This document shows positions 28,405 to 36,813 of a stretch of 64,000 nucleotides of DNA, piece after piece. Both the position numbers and the translations under genes were made by a program. Location: NCBI RefSeq assembly GCF_016093545.1, contig NZ_JADKYX010000002.1, positions 434,001 to 498,000 of the forward strand. Direction: 5' to 3'. A model generated the notes under the pieces. That model searched no databases. It was not told where the DNA came from and was given only the letters and a program-made list of their open reading frames with translations. The first letter of the stretch is position 1. Each line of letters starts with the position of its first letter. Origin of the DNA: Massilia rhizosphaerae (lineage in GTDB: Bacteria > Pseudomonadota > Gammaproteobacteria > Burkholderiales > Burkholderiaceae_D).

Positions 28405-28469
28405 TGTCTCCTCCAACTCTCCTCAGAAAGAATTGGATTCAAGCCCGCCACAGCCGCGGGCTTTTTTTT
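28405..28469 (+). ncRNA. Candidate small RNA with two anti-Shine-Dalgarno tracts
   Basis: From the predicted start to the T-run the transcript would be about 65 nt. Its 5' half looks unstructured and carries CTCCTCC (28408-28414) and CTCTCCTC (28417-28424), each complementary to ribosome-binding sites. Its 3' end is a strong Rho-independent terminator, the usual form of an Hfq-dependent trans-acting sRNA. No ORF with a ribosome site is present. The family is not recognised; a leader remnant is the alternative. Confidence 0.5.
28441..28469 (+). terminator. Rho-independent terminator
   Basis: AAGCCCGC and GCGGGCTT form a perfect 8-bp stem with a 7-nt loop, followed by an uninterrupted run of eight T. 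It is far (137 bp) from the lipoprotein stop and better explained as the end of the candidate sRNA. Confidence 0.85.
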
Positions 28470-28664
28470 GCCCGCGCGGGACGACACGGGACCGGCGGCG
28501 GCATGCCGTCGATATCCTCATCGGTGCGGTCGGGTGCGATTGTCGGCCGTTGCGGCCTGTTTCCGGACGGCGCCATCGGGCTGCGTGACAGCCGGGCCGT
28601 TCCGTCTTCATTCACTGCCGGGCGGCAGCTGCTTCATGACGTCGGGACTTGCGCGCGCGCCGCG

Positions 28665-28859
28665 TCAGGCGCGCGTTTGTTCGGCGACGGCGAGGCGCTT
28701 CGCCGTCACTTTGACGACGGCCATCTGCTGGCCTTCGATCGTCACCTGGGCATCGTAGCGCTCGTGCTTGGCGACGCTGGCGGCGTGGGCTGCGCTCGTC
28801 ACGCCCACGAGGACGGCGGCTGCGAGGAAGATGGCTTCCATGTTTTTCAGGATGTTCAT
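28665..28859 (-). CDS. Small exported protein, second tandem copy (64 aa)
   Basis: A 64-residue protein: MNILKNMEAIFLAAAVLVGV is a signal peptide with cleavage near SAAHA, leaving a mature ~40-residue chain with HERYDAQVTIEGQQMAVVKV. AAGGAG at 7 nt fixes the start. It is nearly identical to the next gene upstream over the first ~55 residues and differs in the last ~9. It is unrelated to any family I can name. The mature part is short, charged and beta-rich; a secreted or periplasmic role is likely. Confidence 0.75.
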   Translation of the reverse strand: MNILKNMEAIFLAAAVLVGVTSAAHAASVAKHERYDAQVTIEGQQMAVVKVTAKRLAVAEQTRA

Positions 28860-28888
28860 GACGGTTCTCCTTCGGTCCGGTTCAAGGT

Positions 28889-29083
28889 TCAGATGGCGGC
28901 TTTGGCGGCGGCCGGCAGGCGCTTCGCGGTCACTTTGACGACGGCCATCTGCTGGCCTTCGATCGTCACCTGGGCGTCGTAACGCTCGTGCCTGGCGACG
29001 CTGGACGCGTGCGCGGCGCTCGTCAGGCCCACGAGGACGGCGGCTGCGAGGAAGATGGCTTCCATGTGTTTGAGGACGTTCAT
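28889..29083 (-). CDS. Small exported protein, first tandem copy (64 aa)
   Basis: A 64-residue protein (MNVLKHMEAIFLAAAVLVGL, cleavage near SAAHA, then SSVARHERYDAQVTIEGQQ). AAGGAG lies upstream of the ATG at 7 nt. A second copy follows after 29 bp with its own ribosome site, so this is a recent tandem duplication in one transcript. The C-terminus ends KRLPAAAKAAI, unlike the copy. Function unknown. Confidence 0.75.
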   Translation of the reverse strand: MNVLKHMEAIFLAAAVLVGLTSAAHASSVARHERYDAQVTIEGQQMAVVKVTAKRLPAAAKAAI

Positions 29084-29322
29084 TTTGACTCTCCTTAAGT
29101 GTTCGTTTCGTTGGTCGGTGCCGTGATTGGCTTGCTGATGGTGTCACTTTAGGCGCGCGCCCCCGTCCCCGCCATCTGCGTGCGACGAACTGCACAAAAC
29201 ACGGGATAAAGCGGTCAAAAACCGGATTGTGCGTTGCGGCACAGGTAGCGCGGGCATGCGTCGGCTCAACAGCCGGGGCGGATTCGCTGGCGATACTTCT
29301 CTGCGCACAAGCGGAGGCGGAT

Positions 29323-30114
29323 ATGGGATGGCGGAACTTCCTGGAACTGGATGCGGACGGGGCGACCGCCCCCGTCGCGACACGGCCGGCCGGCACGGTC
29401 GCGGGCTGGAACGCGCTGGCGTTACGGACGATGGGCACGGCGCCGCCGCCGCGCGTCCTCGCCCTGCTGCACACCTGCATGTACAACGCCTGGGCCGCCT
29501 ACGACGGCGATGCCCGCCAGACGACGCTCGGCATGGCCGTACGCCTGCCGCGCGCCGAGCGCGACGCCGCCAGCAAGGCCGGCGCGATGAGCCACGCGGC
29601 CCATGGCGTCCTCGCCGGCCTGTGCCCGGCGGCGCACGCCGGCATCGATGCCCATATGCGGCGCCTCGGGCTGGATCCGGACGCCGCGGCCGGCCCATTC
29701 AGTCCGGCCGGTATCGGCCGCACGCAGGCGGCAGCCATGCTCGACGGCGGTTGCCGGGATCAACCGTTCGCGCTGATGCCGGCCGAGGTCCGCCAGCCCG
29801 GCGCCGGCGAGCTGCAGGCGAACGCCGCGCACTGGTGCCGTCTGGCCCGGCAGATATCGGTCCGCGACGGGCACGACGACGACCGCGACGTGCTGCTGTT
29901 CTTCGTGCTGGCCAATGCCCTGGCGGACGCCGCCCTCGCGACCGGGGATGGCGAGGCCTGCGCCGCAGCCGCCGCCGAGGTGCTGCGGCGTGTTACGGGC
30001 GGCAGCCGGCTGGATGGGGCCGCGCCCACGGACGGGGCGGGGGCTGAGCCGGGCAGAAAGATCGGCGCGCGCGTGTTCGACAAGGCGCGCCGTTATTGGC
30101 AAGGCAGGCTGTAA
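29323..30114 (+). CDS. Vanadium-dependent haloperoxidase-like protein lacking the catalytic end
   Basis: A 263-residue protein related to the N-terminal and middle parts of vanadium-dependent haloperoxidases: WNALALRTMG, PRVLALLHTCMYNAWAAYDG, and ISVRDGHDDDRDVLLFFVLA with ALADAALA. In full-length relatives this block is followed by the vanadate-binding motifs (SGHS and later His/Arg); here the protein ends about 60 residues later with no such motifs, so peroxidase activity is not expected. GGAGG precedes the ATG I chose; a TTG 32 codons upstream is also open. It is either truncated or a repurposed helical domain. It converges on the Gly-rich protein gene with 4 bp between. Confidence 0.65.
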   Translation: MGWRNFLELDADGATAPVATRPAGTVAGWNALALRTMGTAPPPRVLALLHTCMYNAWAAYDGDARQTTLGMAVRLPRAERDAASKAGAMSHAAHGVLAGLCPAAHAGIDAHMRRLGLDPDAAAGPFSPAGIGRTQAAAMLDGGCRDQPFALMPAEVRQPGAGELQANAAHWCRLARQISVRDGHDDDRDVLLFFVLANALADAALATGDGEACAAAAAEVLRRVTGGSRLDGAAPTDGAGAEPGRKIGARVFDKARRYWQGRL

Positions 30115-30118
30115 CCGC

Positions 30119-30850
30119 TTACTGGCGGGTGCCGCTGGCGGACGCGCCGCTCGCGCCCGATCCGCCCGCGCTGCCCGAGGCCGTACCGCTCGCGCTGCCG
30201 CTGCCGCTGCCGCTGCCGCTGAGCGTCACGCCGCCGTTCGCGGCCGACGCACCTTCGCGCACCGATCGGGCCGCGCCGCGCGCACCGCCTGCCGCCTCGC
30301 TGCCGGCGGCCGCCATGCGCTCGCGCGCCTGGCCCGCGGTGCCGCGGGCCGCACCCGCCGCGCCGCCGATCGTGCCGGCCGCGGCACTGCCGTCCACGCC
30401 GGCCGAGCCCGATCCGTCGCCGCGGGCCGACGCCCCGCCCTTGCCCGCATCGGCGGATGCCGAGCGTTGCGCACTCGCCGCGGCGGCGCCAGTCCCGACG
30501 AGGCTGCCGGCACCCGACAGCAGGCCCGGCCGCTGCACGGGGGCCGCGGGCTGGGCCGGCGCGGCGGTGCCGGCACCGGACGCACCGCCCGCTGCCTGCC
30601 GTCCCGCGCCGCCGCGCACGTCGTCCTCCGCGTCGCGCACGAGACGTCCTTCGCCGCGCAGTCCGCTCATCGTATCCATGCGGCCGATGCCGCCCATGCC
30701 GCCCATGCCACCGTTAAGCATGCCGCCGACGGAACCGCCCAGCGAGCCGCCGAGCCCGCCGCCGAGCAACTGCGCATGGGCCTGGTGCGTGATGCCGATG
30801 CCGAGGGAAAGGACGAGGGCGATGTGGCGGGTAATCTGTTTGGCTTTCAT
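30119..30850 (-). CDS. Gly/Ser/Ala-rich exported protein
   Basis: A 243-residue protein with a signal peptide (MKAKQITRHIALVLSLGIG, cleavage near AHA) followed by low-complexity sequence: LLGGGLGGSLGGSVGGML, Ala/Gly blocks, and an SGSGSGSGSASG tract near the end encoded by a 6-bp tandem repeat. AAGGAG precedes the ATG. It lies 93 bp downstream of the subtilase on the same strand and may be its substrate or co-exported partner (inference). It is probably intrinsically disordered. Function unknown. Confidence 0.65.
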   Translation of the reverse strand: MKAKQITRHIALVLSLGIGITHQAHAQLLGGGLGGSLGGSVGGMLNGGMGGMGGIGRMDTMSGLRGEGRLVRDAEDDVRGGAGRQAAGGASGAGTAAPAQPAAPVQRPGLLSGAGSLVGTGAAAASAQRSASADAGKGGASARGDGSGSAGVDGSAAAGTIGGAAGAARGTAGQARERMAAAGSEAAGGARGAARSVREGASAANGGVTLSGSGSGSGSASGTASGSAGGSGASGASASGTRQ

Positions 30851-30943
30851 GTCTGTTCTCCTTGTGATGGGGCGGCGCTGTCGCCGCCGATACAAGGAAA
30901 ACGGACCAGCTCGCCATTTTCTTCCATTCCTTCAAAAAAATTT

Positions 30944-32227
30944 TTAGCGCAGGTCCGCCGGGTCCGTGCGCAAGCCGGCGCCGACGATGCCGTAGCCCGT
31001 CTCGTCATTCGCGACGGCATGGCCGCCGCCGGCCTCGCGCGCGAGCGCGTCCACGGCGCGCGCGGCCGCGGCGCCGTCCGGCCGGGGCAGCCGCTTGGCC
31101 AGCAAGGCCGCGACGATGGGCGCCGCGAACGATGTCCCGCGCACCTGCCGGTACGGTGGCGCGCCGGGCGCGGCGCTGACCATCTGGCTGCCCGGCGCCG
31201 CGAATTTCACCTGCGGACCGCGCGCCGCTTCCGGCAGCGGCCGGCCGCGCCGGTCGACGGCCGTCACGCCGACGACGCCGGGATAGCTGGCCGGATACAG
31301 CGGCGGCGCGGCCGGCCCGTCGTTGCCGACGGCGGCCACGAGGAGGTGGCCGCGCGCCTCCATCGCGGCGACGGCCCGCCCCAGCAGCGCATTGGCCGGG
31401 CCGACGAGGCTGATGTTCACGACGCCGACGCCCTGCTGGTCCAGCCAGCCGAGCGCCGCGGCGATGCGGTCGGCGGCCCCGCCCACCGGGCTGCCGCAGT
31501 ACACGTCGGCCGCATACAGGCTGGCGCCCGGGGCCGCGCCGCGCAGGTGTTCGGAGCGCCCGACCATCAGCGCCGCCACCGCCGTGCCGTGCGGCGCGGG
31601 AACGACCTGGCCGCCGCAGCCCCAGCGCGTGATCGCGGCATCCTCGAAGACCGGGTGGGTGCCGTCGACGCCGCTGTCGACGAGGCCGATGCGGACGGCG
31701 GATCCCTCGCCGGCACGCACGCCATCCGCCGCACCGCTGCCCGTGTAGACGTGGTTGAAATCGTAGGCGCCGCCGGGATCGAAGGCCCGCAACCGCTCGA
31801 CCATGGCCGCCGTCGACGCACCGGACGGCAGGCGCAGCACGACCATGCGGTCGCCCAGTCCGGGCAGCACCTCGTCGCGCACGACCGTCGCGCCAAGGTC
31901 GCGCGCGGCCTGCAGGGCCGTCTCCGACGGCGACCAGGCCAGCACCTCGCCGCGCAGCGCCGGTTCGCCGTTCGGGTCGGCCTCGAGTTGAGTCGCGTGG
32001 TCGCGCAGCAAGCGTTTGATCGTGTCGACACGCAGGCTGCCGAGGTCCGGCAACGGCGCCCGGTCGAGCAACTGGTCGACCGGACGGCGCAATCCGTCCA
32101 GCCCCAGCGGCCCGATACGGCCGGGCAGCGGCAAGGACGGCAACCCCAATTGCGCATGCGCGGACGCCATGCCGCACACGAGCAGCGCGGCAAGCAGGCC
32201 ACGCAAATTTACGAAAGGGAATTTCAT
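30944..32227 (-). CDS. S8 family serine peptidase (subtilase), exported
   Basis: A 427-residue protease with a signal peptide (LRGLLAALLVCGMASAHA). The catalytic triad is Asp in IGLVDSGVDGTHP, His in APHGTAVAAL, and Ser in RGTSFAAPIVAAL; the oxyanion-hole Asn is in AVGNDGP. Residues ~27-165 form an N-terminal region with an inhibitor-like fold (ATVVRDEVLPGLGDRMVVLRLP). It acts outside the cytoplasm. It is divergent from an ECF sigma/anti-sigma pair, with 92 bp between starts, so it is a candidate target of that sigma factor or a protease acting on the anti-sigma factor. Confidence 0.88.
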   Translation of the reverse strand: MKFPFVNLRGLLAALLVCGMASAHAQLGLPSLPLPGRIGPLGLDGLRRPVDQLLDRAPLPDLGSLRVDTIKRLLRDHATQLEADPNGEPALRGEVLAWSPSETALQAARDLGATVVRDEVLPGLGDRMVVLRLPSGASTAAMVERLRAFDPGGAYDFNHVYTGSGAADGVRAGEGSAVRIGLVDSGVDGTHPVFEDAAITRWGCGGQVVPAPHGTAVAALMVGRSEHLRGAAPGASLYAADVYCGSPVGGAADRIAAALGWLDQQGVGVVNISLVGPANALLGRAVAAMEARGHLLVAAVGNDGPAAPPLYPASYPGVVGVTAVDRRGRPLPEAARGPQVKFAAPGSQMVSAAPGAPPYRQVRGTSFAAPIVAALLAKRLPRPDGAAAARAVDALAREAGGGHAVANDETGYGIVGAGLRTDPADLR

Positions 32228-32277
32228 GGGCGGATCATATATGATTGGTCAAGATACGCAGTTAACGAACGGCGCAG

Positions 32278-32304
32278 GGAAGAAAATCCCCTCCTGCATC
32301 GTTT
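32278..32304 (+). promoter_or_regulatory. Candidate ECF-type promoter of the sigma/anti-sigma operon
   Basis: GGAAG and CGTTT are separated by 17 bp, the layout of ECF-sigma promoters (GGAA-type -35, CGT-type -10). The predicted start would be about 10 nt before the sigma gene ATG, so autoregulation is plausible. The match is only to a general pattern. Confidence 0.35.
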
Positions 32305-32319
32305 ACCTAGACAGACACC

Positions 32320-32808
32320 ATGCTTGCCGACGAGATCGCCGCCCTGCTGCCCCGGATGCGCCGCTTTGCGCGGGCGCTGACCTATCATCGCGAAGACGCG
32401 GACGACCTGGTGCAGGTCGCGATGGAGCGCGCGCTCGGCCGCAGCGAACAATGGGAACCGGGGACGCGGCTCGACAGCTGGCTCTTCCGGATCATCAAGA
32501 ACGCGTGGATCGACGAAGTGCGCAGCCGGACCCGGCGCGCCGAGTTGTTCGCGCCCGAGGAAGAAGGCGAACATGTGGGCGACGACACGGCGCAGGCGCA
32601 CCAGCAGCGGCTCGCGATCCAGAAGGCGATCAGCCTGCTGTCCGAGGAGCACCGGCTCGTCGTCGGCCTCGTGCTCGTGGACGGCCTGCCGTACAAGGAA
32701 GCGGCGGACGTGCTGGAGATCCCCGTCGGGACCCTCACCAGCCGCCTGGCCCGCGCCCGCGACGCCCTGCAGCAACTGCTCGCCGACCAGACACGAAGGA
32801 CACCATGA
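32320..32808 (+). CDS. ECF-family RNA polymerase sigma factor
   Basis: A 162-residue sigma factor with region 2 (RFARALTYHREDADDLVQVAMERAL, SWLFRIIKNAWIDEVRSR) and region 4 (LSEEHRLVVGLVLVDGLPYKEAADVLEIPVGTLTSRLARARDAL). There is no region 3. Its stop overlaps the start of the anti-sigma gene (ATGA), so the two are made together. It is divergent from a secreted subtilase that is followed by a Gly-rich exported protein. The signal it responds to is unknown; envelope stress is the usual theme. Confidence 0.92.
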   Translation: MLADEIAALLPRMRRFARALTYHREDADDLVQVAMERALGRSEQWEPGTRLDSWLFRIIKNAWIDEVRSRTRRAELFAPEEEGEHVGDDTAQAHQQRLAIQKAISLLSEEHRLVVGLVLVDGLPYKEAADVLEIPVGTLTSRLARARDALQQLLADQTRRTP

Positions 32809-33518
32809 CATTTTCCGATGACACCCTGATGGCCTATGCCGACGGCGAACTCGATCCCGCCGAACGCGCCGCCATCGAACACGCGATGCGCGCCGATCCC
32901 GCCATTGCCGCCGCCGTGGCGCGCCATCGCGCCCTGCGCGCGGACGTCGCCGCCGCCTTCGCCGGCATCCTCGACGAACCCGTGCCCGCGCGCCTGCAGC
33001 CGGCGCCGGCCGCACCCGTGCTGTCGCTGGACGCGGCGCGCACGGCGCGGGACGAACGCCGCCGCTGGTCGTGGCCGGAATGGGGCGCGCTGGCGGCCAC
33101 GCTCGTCATTGGGGTCCTGGCCGGCAAGGTGATTCCCGGCGGCGGGCCGGCCATCGCCGGCAACGGCGGGCAGGTGGTGGCGCAAGGCGAACTGGCCTCT
33201 GCCCTCGACCGCCAGGTCGGCGGCAAGGCGGCAGGCGCGGTGAAGGTCGGCGTCAGCTTCGCCGCCCGCGACGGCGCTTACTGCCGCAGCTTCGTCATGG
33301 GATCGTCGGCCGGCCTGGCGTGCCGGGAAGGCGGGCAGTGGCGGATCCCCGTGCTGGCCGAGGCCGCGCCGGAGGCGACGGGCGGCTACCGCCAGGCCGG
33401 CAGCGCGTTGCCGGCCGCCGTGCTCGATGCGATCGACGAGCGCATCGCCGGCAAGCCGCTGGACGCCAAGGGAGAAGAGGCGGCGCGATCGCGCGGATGG
33501 CAGGCGGGCTCTCGATGA
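32805..33518 (+). CDS. Anti-sigma factor, single-pass membrane protein
   Basis: A 237-residue protein. The N-terminus (DDTLMAYADGELDPAERAAIE) is the cytoplasmic sigma-binding helix bundle of anti-sigma factors; no HxxxCxxC zinc motif is present. A transmembrane helix (WGALAATLVIGVLAGKVIPG) near residue 90-110 leads to a ~125-residue periplasmic domain with two Cys (AYCRSF, LACREG) that may form a disulfide. It overlaps the sigma gene by 4 bp and converges on rsmA with 11 bp between stops. It holds the sigma factor inactive until released (family knowledge). Confidence 0.85.
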   Translation: MTFSDDTLMAYADGELDPAERAAIEHAMRADPAIAAAVARHRALRADVAAAFAGILDEPVPARLQPAPAAPVLSLDAARTARDERRRWSWPEWGALAATLVIGVLAGKVIPGGGPAIAGNGGQVVAQGELASALDRQVGGKAAGAVKVGVSFAARDGAYCRSFVMGSSAGLACREGGQWRIPVLAEAAPEATGGYRQAGSALPAAVLDAIDERIAGKPLDAKGEEAARSRGWQAGSR

Positions 33519-33529
33519 GCGCCCGCTGA

Positions 33530-34309
33530 TCAGGCCAGCGGTTTCAGCACATTGGCCAGCGCCACGTACTGTTCCAGCCCCACGGTTTCCGGCCGCGCCC
33601 CCGGATCGATGCCGGCGTCGACCAGCTGCTGTTCGTTGAACATGCCCGCCACGCAGTTGCGGATCACCTTGCGGCGCTGCGAGAACGCCTTCTGCACGAC
33701 GGCTTCGAGCGCGCCCGCGTCGGCCGGGAGCTGCCTGCGCGTGGGCACCATGCGCACGATGGCGGAATCGACCTGCGGCGGCGGATCGAAGGCCGTCGGC
33801 GGCACGACGAACAGCAGCGCCATGTCGTAGCGCCACTGCAGCATCACCGACAGGCGGCCGTAGACCTTGGTCCCCGGCTCCGCCACCATGCGCTCCACGA
33901 CCTCTTTCTGCAGCATGAAGTGCTGGTCCTCGATGAGGTGGGCGTAGTCGGCCAGGTGGAACAGCAGCGGGCTCGAGATGTTGTACGGCAGGTTGCCCAC
34001 CACGCGCAGCTTTTTCCCGTCCGGGACGGGGATGCCGCCGAAGTCGAATTTCAGGGCGTCGCCCGCGTGGATGGTCAGGCGTTCGCGCGGATACGCTTTT
34101 TCCAGGCGCGCGACGAGGTCGCGGTCGAGCTCCACCACGTGCATGTGGTCGAGCTCCTTGAGCAGCAGCGCCGTCATCGCGGCCAGGCCCGGGCCGATTT
34201 CGACCATGGTGTCGCCGCGGCGCGGGCCAATCGCATCGATGATGTTGTGGAGGACGTGGTCGTCGGTCAGGAAATTCTGGCCGAAGCGCTTGCGGGCTAC
34301 GTGTTTCAT
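33530..34309 (-). CDS. rsmA: 16S rRNA dimethyladenosine transferase
   Basis: A 259-residue KsgA/RsmA enzyme that dimethylates two adjacent adenines (A1518/A1519) of 16S rRNA. RKRFGQNFLTD opens the protein, VEIGPGLAAMT is the SAM-binding motif I, and VVGNLPYNISSPLLFHL is motif IV. It is the last gene of the lptD-surA-pdxA-rsmA operon, the order conserved in proteobacteria, 16 bp after pdxA. The ribosome site is weak. Confidence 0.96.
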   Translation of the reverse strand: MKHVARKRFGQNFLTDDHVLHNIIDAIGPRRGDTMVEIGPGLAAMTALLLKELDHMHVVELDRDLVARLEKAYPRERLTIHAGDALKFDFGGIPVPDGKKLRVVGNLPYNISSPLLFHLADYAHLIEDQHFMLQKEVVERMVAEPGTKVYGRLSVMLQWRYDMALLFVVPPTAFDPPPQVDSAIVRMVPTRRQLPADAGALEAVVQKAFSQRRKVIRNCVAGMFNEQQLVDAGIDPGARPETVGLEQYVALANVLKPLA

Positions 34310-34325
34310 TTTTTTCTTATGCGGG

Positions 34326-35366
34326 TTATTGCTGTTGCGCGCGCACCATCGACAGGGCGACGCGGATCGCCTCTTCCATGCTGCCGCAATCGGCCCGGCC
34401 GAGGCCTTGCGCGGCCAGATCGAGGGCCGTGCCGTGGTCGACCGACGTGCGGATCAAAGGCAGGCCCAGCGTGATGTTGACGCCGCGGCCAAAGGTCGCG
34501 TACTTGAGCACGGGCAGGCCCTGGTCGTGGTACATGGCGAGGACGGCGTCGGCGTCCTGCAGGTATTTGGGCTGGAACAGCGTGTCGGCCGGATACGGGC
34601 CGCGCGCGTCGATGCCGCGCGTGCGGGCGTCTTCCAGCACGGGCGTGATGACGTCGATCTCTTCGCGCCCCAGGTAGCCGTTCTCGCCCGCATGCGGGTT
34701 CAGGCCCGTCACGAGGATGCGGGGAGCGGCGATGCCGAACTTGCGCACGAGGTCCGCGTGCAGGATCTCCAGCACCTGTGTGAGGCTATCACGCGTGATG
34801 GCGAACGAGACGTCCTTGAGCGGCAGGTGCGTCGTCGCCAGCGCCACGCGCAGGTAAGGCCGGTCCGCGCCGGGCGAACCCGCGAGCATCATGACCACTT
34901 TCGGCGTGCCCGTCTTCTCGGCCAGGTATTCCGTGTGGCCGGAAAACGCGATGCCGGCATCGTTGATGGTGCTCTTTTGCAGCGGCGCCGTGACGATGGC
35001 GTCCCACCAGCCGGCCTGCGTGCCCTCGATCGCGAGATCGAGCGTGGCCAGCACGGCGCGGCCGTTGGCGGCATCCAGCCGGCCCGGCACGACGTGGGCG
35101 TCGAGCGGCACGTCGACGACGGGGATGACATCCGGCCCGAAGTGCGGCAGGCCGCTGTGGCGCAGGGCCAGGGTGGAGATCGCGGACAGGCGGATCGCCG
35201 GGTCGATCAGCCCCGCCGTCAGCGACAGGAACGCCGCATCGCCCACGAGCACGCACCGGGCCGCGCCGCGCAGCGCCCAGGCCGCGCGGATCGAGATCTC
35301 CGGTCCGATGCCGGCCGGCTCGCCGACCGTGACGGCCAACGTGGGGCGTGCGCCTGCCTGGGACAT
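34326..35366 (-). CDS. pdxA: 4-hydroxythreonine-4-phosphate dehydrogenase
   Basis: A 346-residue enzyme of pyridoxal phosphate synthesis. [12 protein letters not shown] opens the substrate site; [13 protein letters not shown] carries a metal-binding His, NPHAGENG another, and [12 protein letters not shown] a third. The ATG follows the surA stop directly (TAA then ATG). It is co-transcribed with the envelope-assembly genes in many proteobacteria, as here. Confidence 0.96.
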   Translation of the reverse strand: MSQAGARPTLAVTVGEPAGIGPEISIRAAWALRGAARCVLVGDAAFLSLTAGLIDPAIRLSAISTLALRHSGLPHFGPDVIPVVDVPLDAHVVPGRLDAANGRAVLATLDLAIEGTQAGWWDAIVTAPLQKSTINDAGIAFSGHTEYLAEKTGTPKVVMMLAGSPGADRPYLRVALATTHLPLKDVSFAITRDSLTQVLEILHADLVRKFGIAAPRILVTGLNPHAGENGYLGREEIDVITPVLEDARTRGIDARGPYPADTLFQPKYLQDADAVLAMYHDQGLPVLKYATFGRGVNITLGLPLIRTSVDHGTALDLAAQGLGRADCGSMEEAIRVALSMVRAQQQ

Positions 35367-36785
35367 TTATTTGTCCTCGCGGAACTCGACGTAGGCGCGG
35401 TCGCGGACCTGGCGGCTCCAGTCTTCCAGGGCTTCCTGGCGCTTGCGGTCGGTGAGGACCTGGCGGGCGGCCGCGCGTTCCTTCTCCTTCGACACGTCTT
35501 CCGACTTGCGCTCGATGACCTCGATCAGGTGCAGGCCGAACGGCGTCTTGATGACGTCCGACACCGTGCCCGGCTTGAGGGCGTTCATCGGGTTCTCGAA
35601 TTCCGGCAGCGCGTCGCCCGGGGCCAGCCAGCCCAGGTCGCCGCCCTTCGCGGCCGAGCCGTCCTGCGAGTACTGGCGCGCCATCTCTTCGAAGGTCGCC
35701 TGCTTGCTCTCGATCTTGTGCTTGATCTCGAGGAGCTTCTTGCGGGCCTCTTCCTCGGTCTGCGTCGGCGTGATCTTGAGCAGGATGTGACGCGCGTGGG
35801 TCTGCTGCACGACGGCCTGGGCGGGCTTCTGCGCGTCCGCCAGCTTGCGCTCGCCGGCGAGCTTGAGGATGTGGAAGCCGACGTTGGTGCGGATCACCGG
35901 CGTGACCTGGCCCGGCTTGAGCTTGTGCAGCTCGTTCGCGAAGATCGGGGGCAGGCGGTCCGGGTCGCGCCAGCCGACCGAGCCGCCCTTCAGCGCGTCC
36001 GGCGAATCGGAATAGGTGGCGGCCATTTTGGCGAAGTCGGCGCCGGTGCGCAGCTGGCGCTCGACCTCGTCGGCCTTGGCCTTGCGCGCGGCGATCTGTT
36101 CGGGCGACGCGTTTTCCGGGATGCGCACGAGGATCTGCGCGATGTCCATCTCGACGCGGTCGGCGGCGGCGGCCTTTTCGGCGGCGAGATAGGTGTCGAT
36201 CTCGGCGTCGGTGACCTGGATCTTGCTGTCGACTTCGTGCTCGATCAGGCGCTGCAGCATGATCTCGTTGCGGATCTGCTCGCGGAACTGGGAGAACGGC
36301 AGGCCGTCCTTCTCCATCGCGTTGCGCATGTCCTGCACGCTCATCTTCTGGTTCTCGGCGATGCGGCCGATGGCGCGGTCGAGCATCGTGTCGTCGACGC
36401 GCACGCCCATTTCCTTGGCCAGCTGGAGCTGGGCGCGCTCAGTGATCATGGCTTCGACGACCTGGCGGCGCAGGTCTTCCTCGGCCGGCATCTGGGCGCC
36501 CTGGGCCTTCAGGCGCTGGGTGATCTCGGCCACGCGCTGGTCGACTTCGCGCTTGGTGATCACTTCGTCGTTGACGATCACGTACACGGAATCGATCACG
36601 TGGGCGTTGCTGGACGCCGGCGGCAGGAAGCCGGTGCTCGGCTTGGCGGGCGGCTTGGCCGCGGGTGCGGCCTGGGCCAGGACGTCGCCCGTGGCGAGGG
36701 CGCACAGCAGCACCGCCGCCAGCTTGATCTGGTGCGGACGGCGCGGAGACAGACGGGTAGTACGCATATTCAGGGAAGCACTCAT
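35367..36785 (-). CDS. surA: Periplasmic chaperone / peptidyl-prolyl isomerase SurA
   Basis: A 472-residue periplasmic protein that escorts outer-membrane proteins such as LptD to the BAM complex. A signal peptide (IKLAAVLLCALATGDVLA) is followed by the SurA N-domain (IDSVYVIVNDEVITKREVD) and two parvulin domains (around residues 215-315 and 330-430; ARHILLKI marks the second). A start 6 codons later (MRTTRL) is possible. It lies 28 bp after lptD. Confidence 0.95.
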   Translation of the reverse strand: MSASLNMRTTRLSPRRPHQIKLAAVLLCALATGDVLAQAAPAAKPPAKPSTGFLPPASSNAHVIDSVYVIVNDEVITKREVDQRVAEITQRLKAQGAQMPAEEDLRRQVVEAMITERAQLQLAKEMGVRVDDTMLDRAIGRIAENQKMSVQDMRNAMEKDGLPFSQFREQIRNEIMLQRLIEHEVDSKIQVTDAEIDTYLAAEKAAAADRVEMDIAQILVRIPENASPEQIAARKAKADEVERQLRTGADFAKMAATYSDSPDALKGGSVGWRDPDRLPPIFANELHKLKPGQVTPVIRTNVGFHILKLAGERKLADAQKPAQAVVQQTHARHILLKITPTQTEEEARKKLLEIKHKIESKQATFEEMARQYSQDGSAAKGGDLGWLAPGDALPEFENPMNALKPGTVSDVIKTPFGLHLIEVIERKSEDVSKEKERAAARQVLTDRKRQEALEDWSRQVRDRAYVEFREDK

Positions 36786-36813
36786 TTCAGGTATCTAGTT
36801 GTCCATGGCCCGG

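Larger units (their letters stand above)
28305..28664. other. Intergenic region holding operators, a promoter and a candidate sRNA
   Basis: The 360 bp after the lipoprotein pair contain, in order, a 9-bp inverted repeat, a sigma70-like promoter with an internal palindrome, a ~65-nt segment ending in a strong terminator, and then about 195 bp in which I see nothing. No tRNA-like fold and no convincing ORF is present. Confidence 0.6.
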
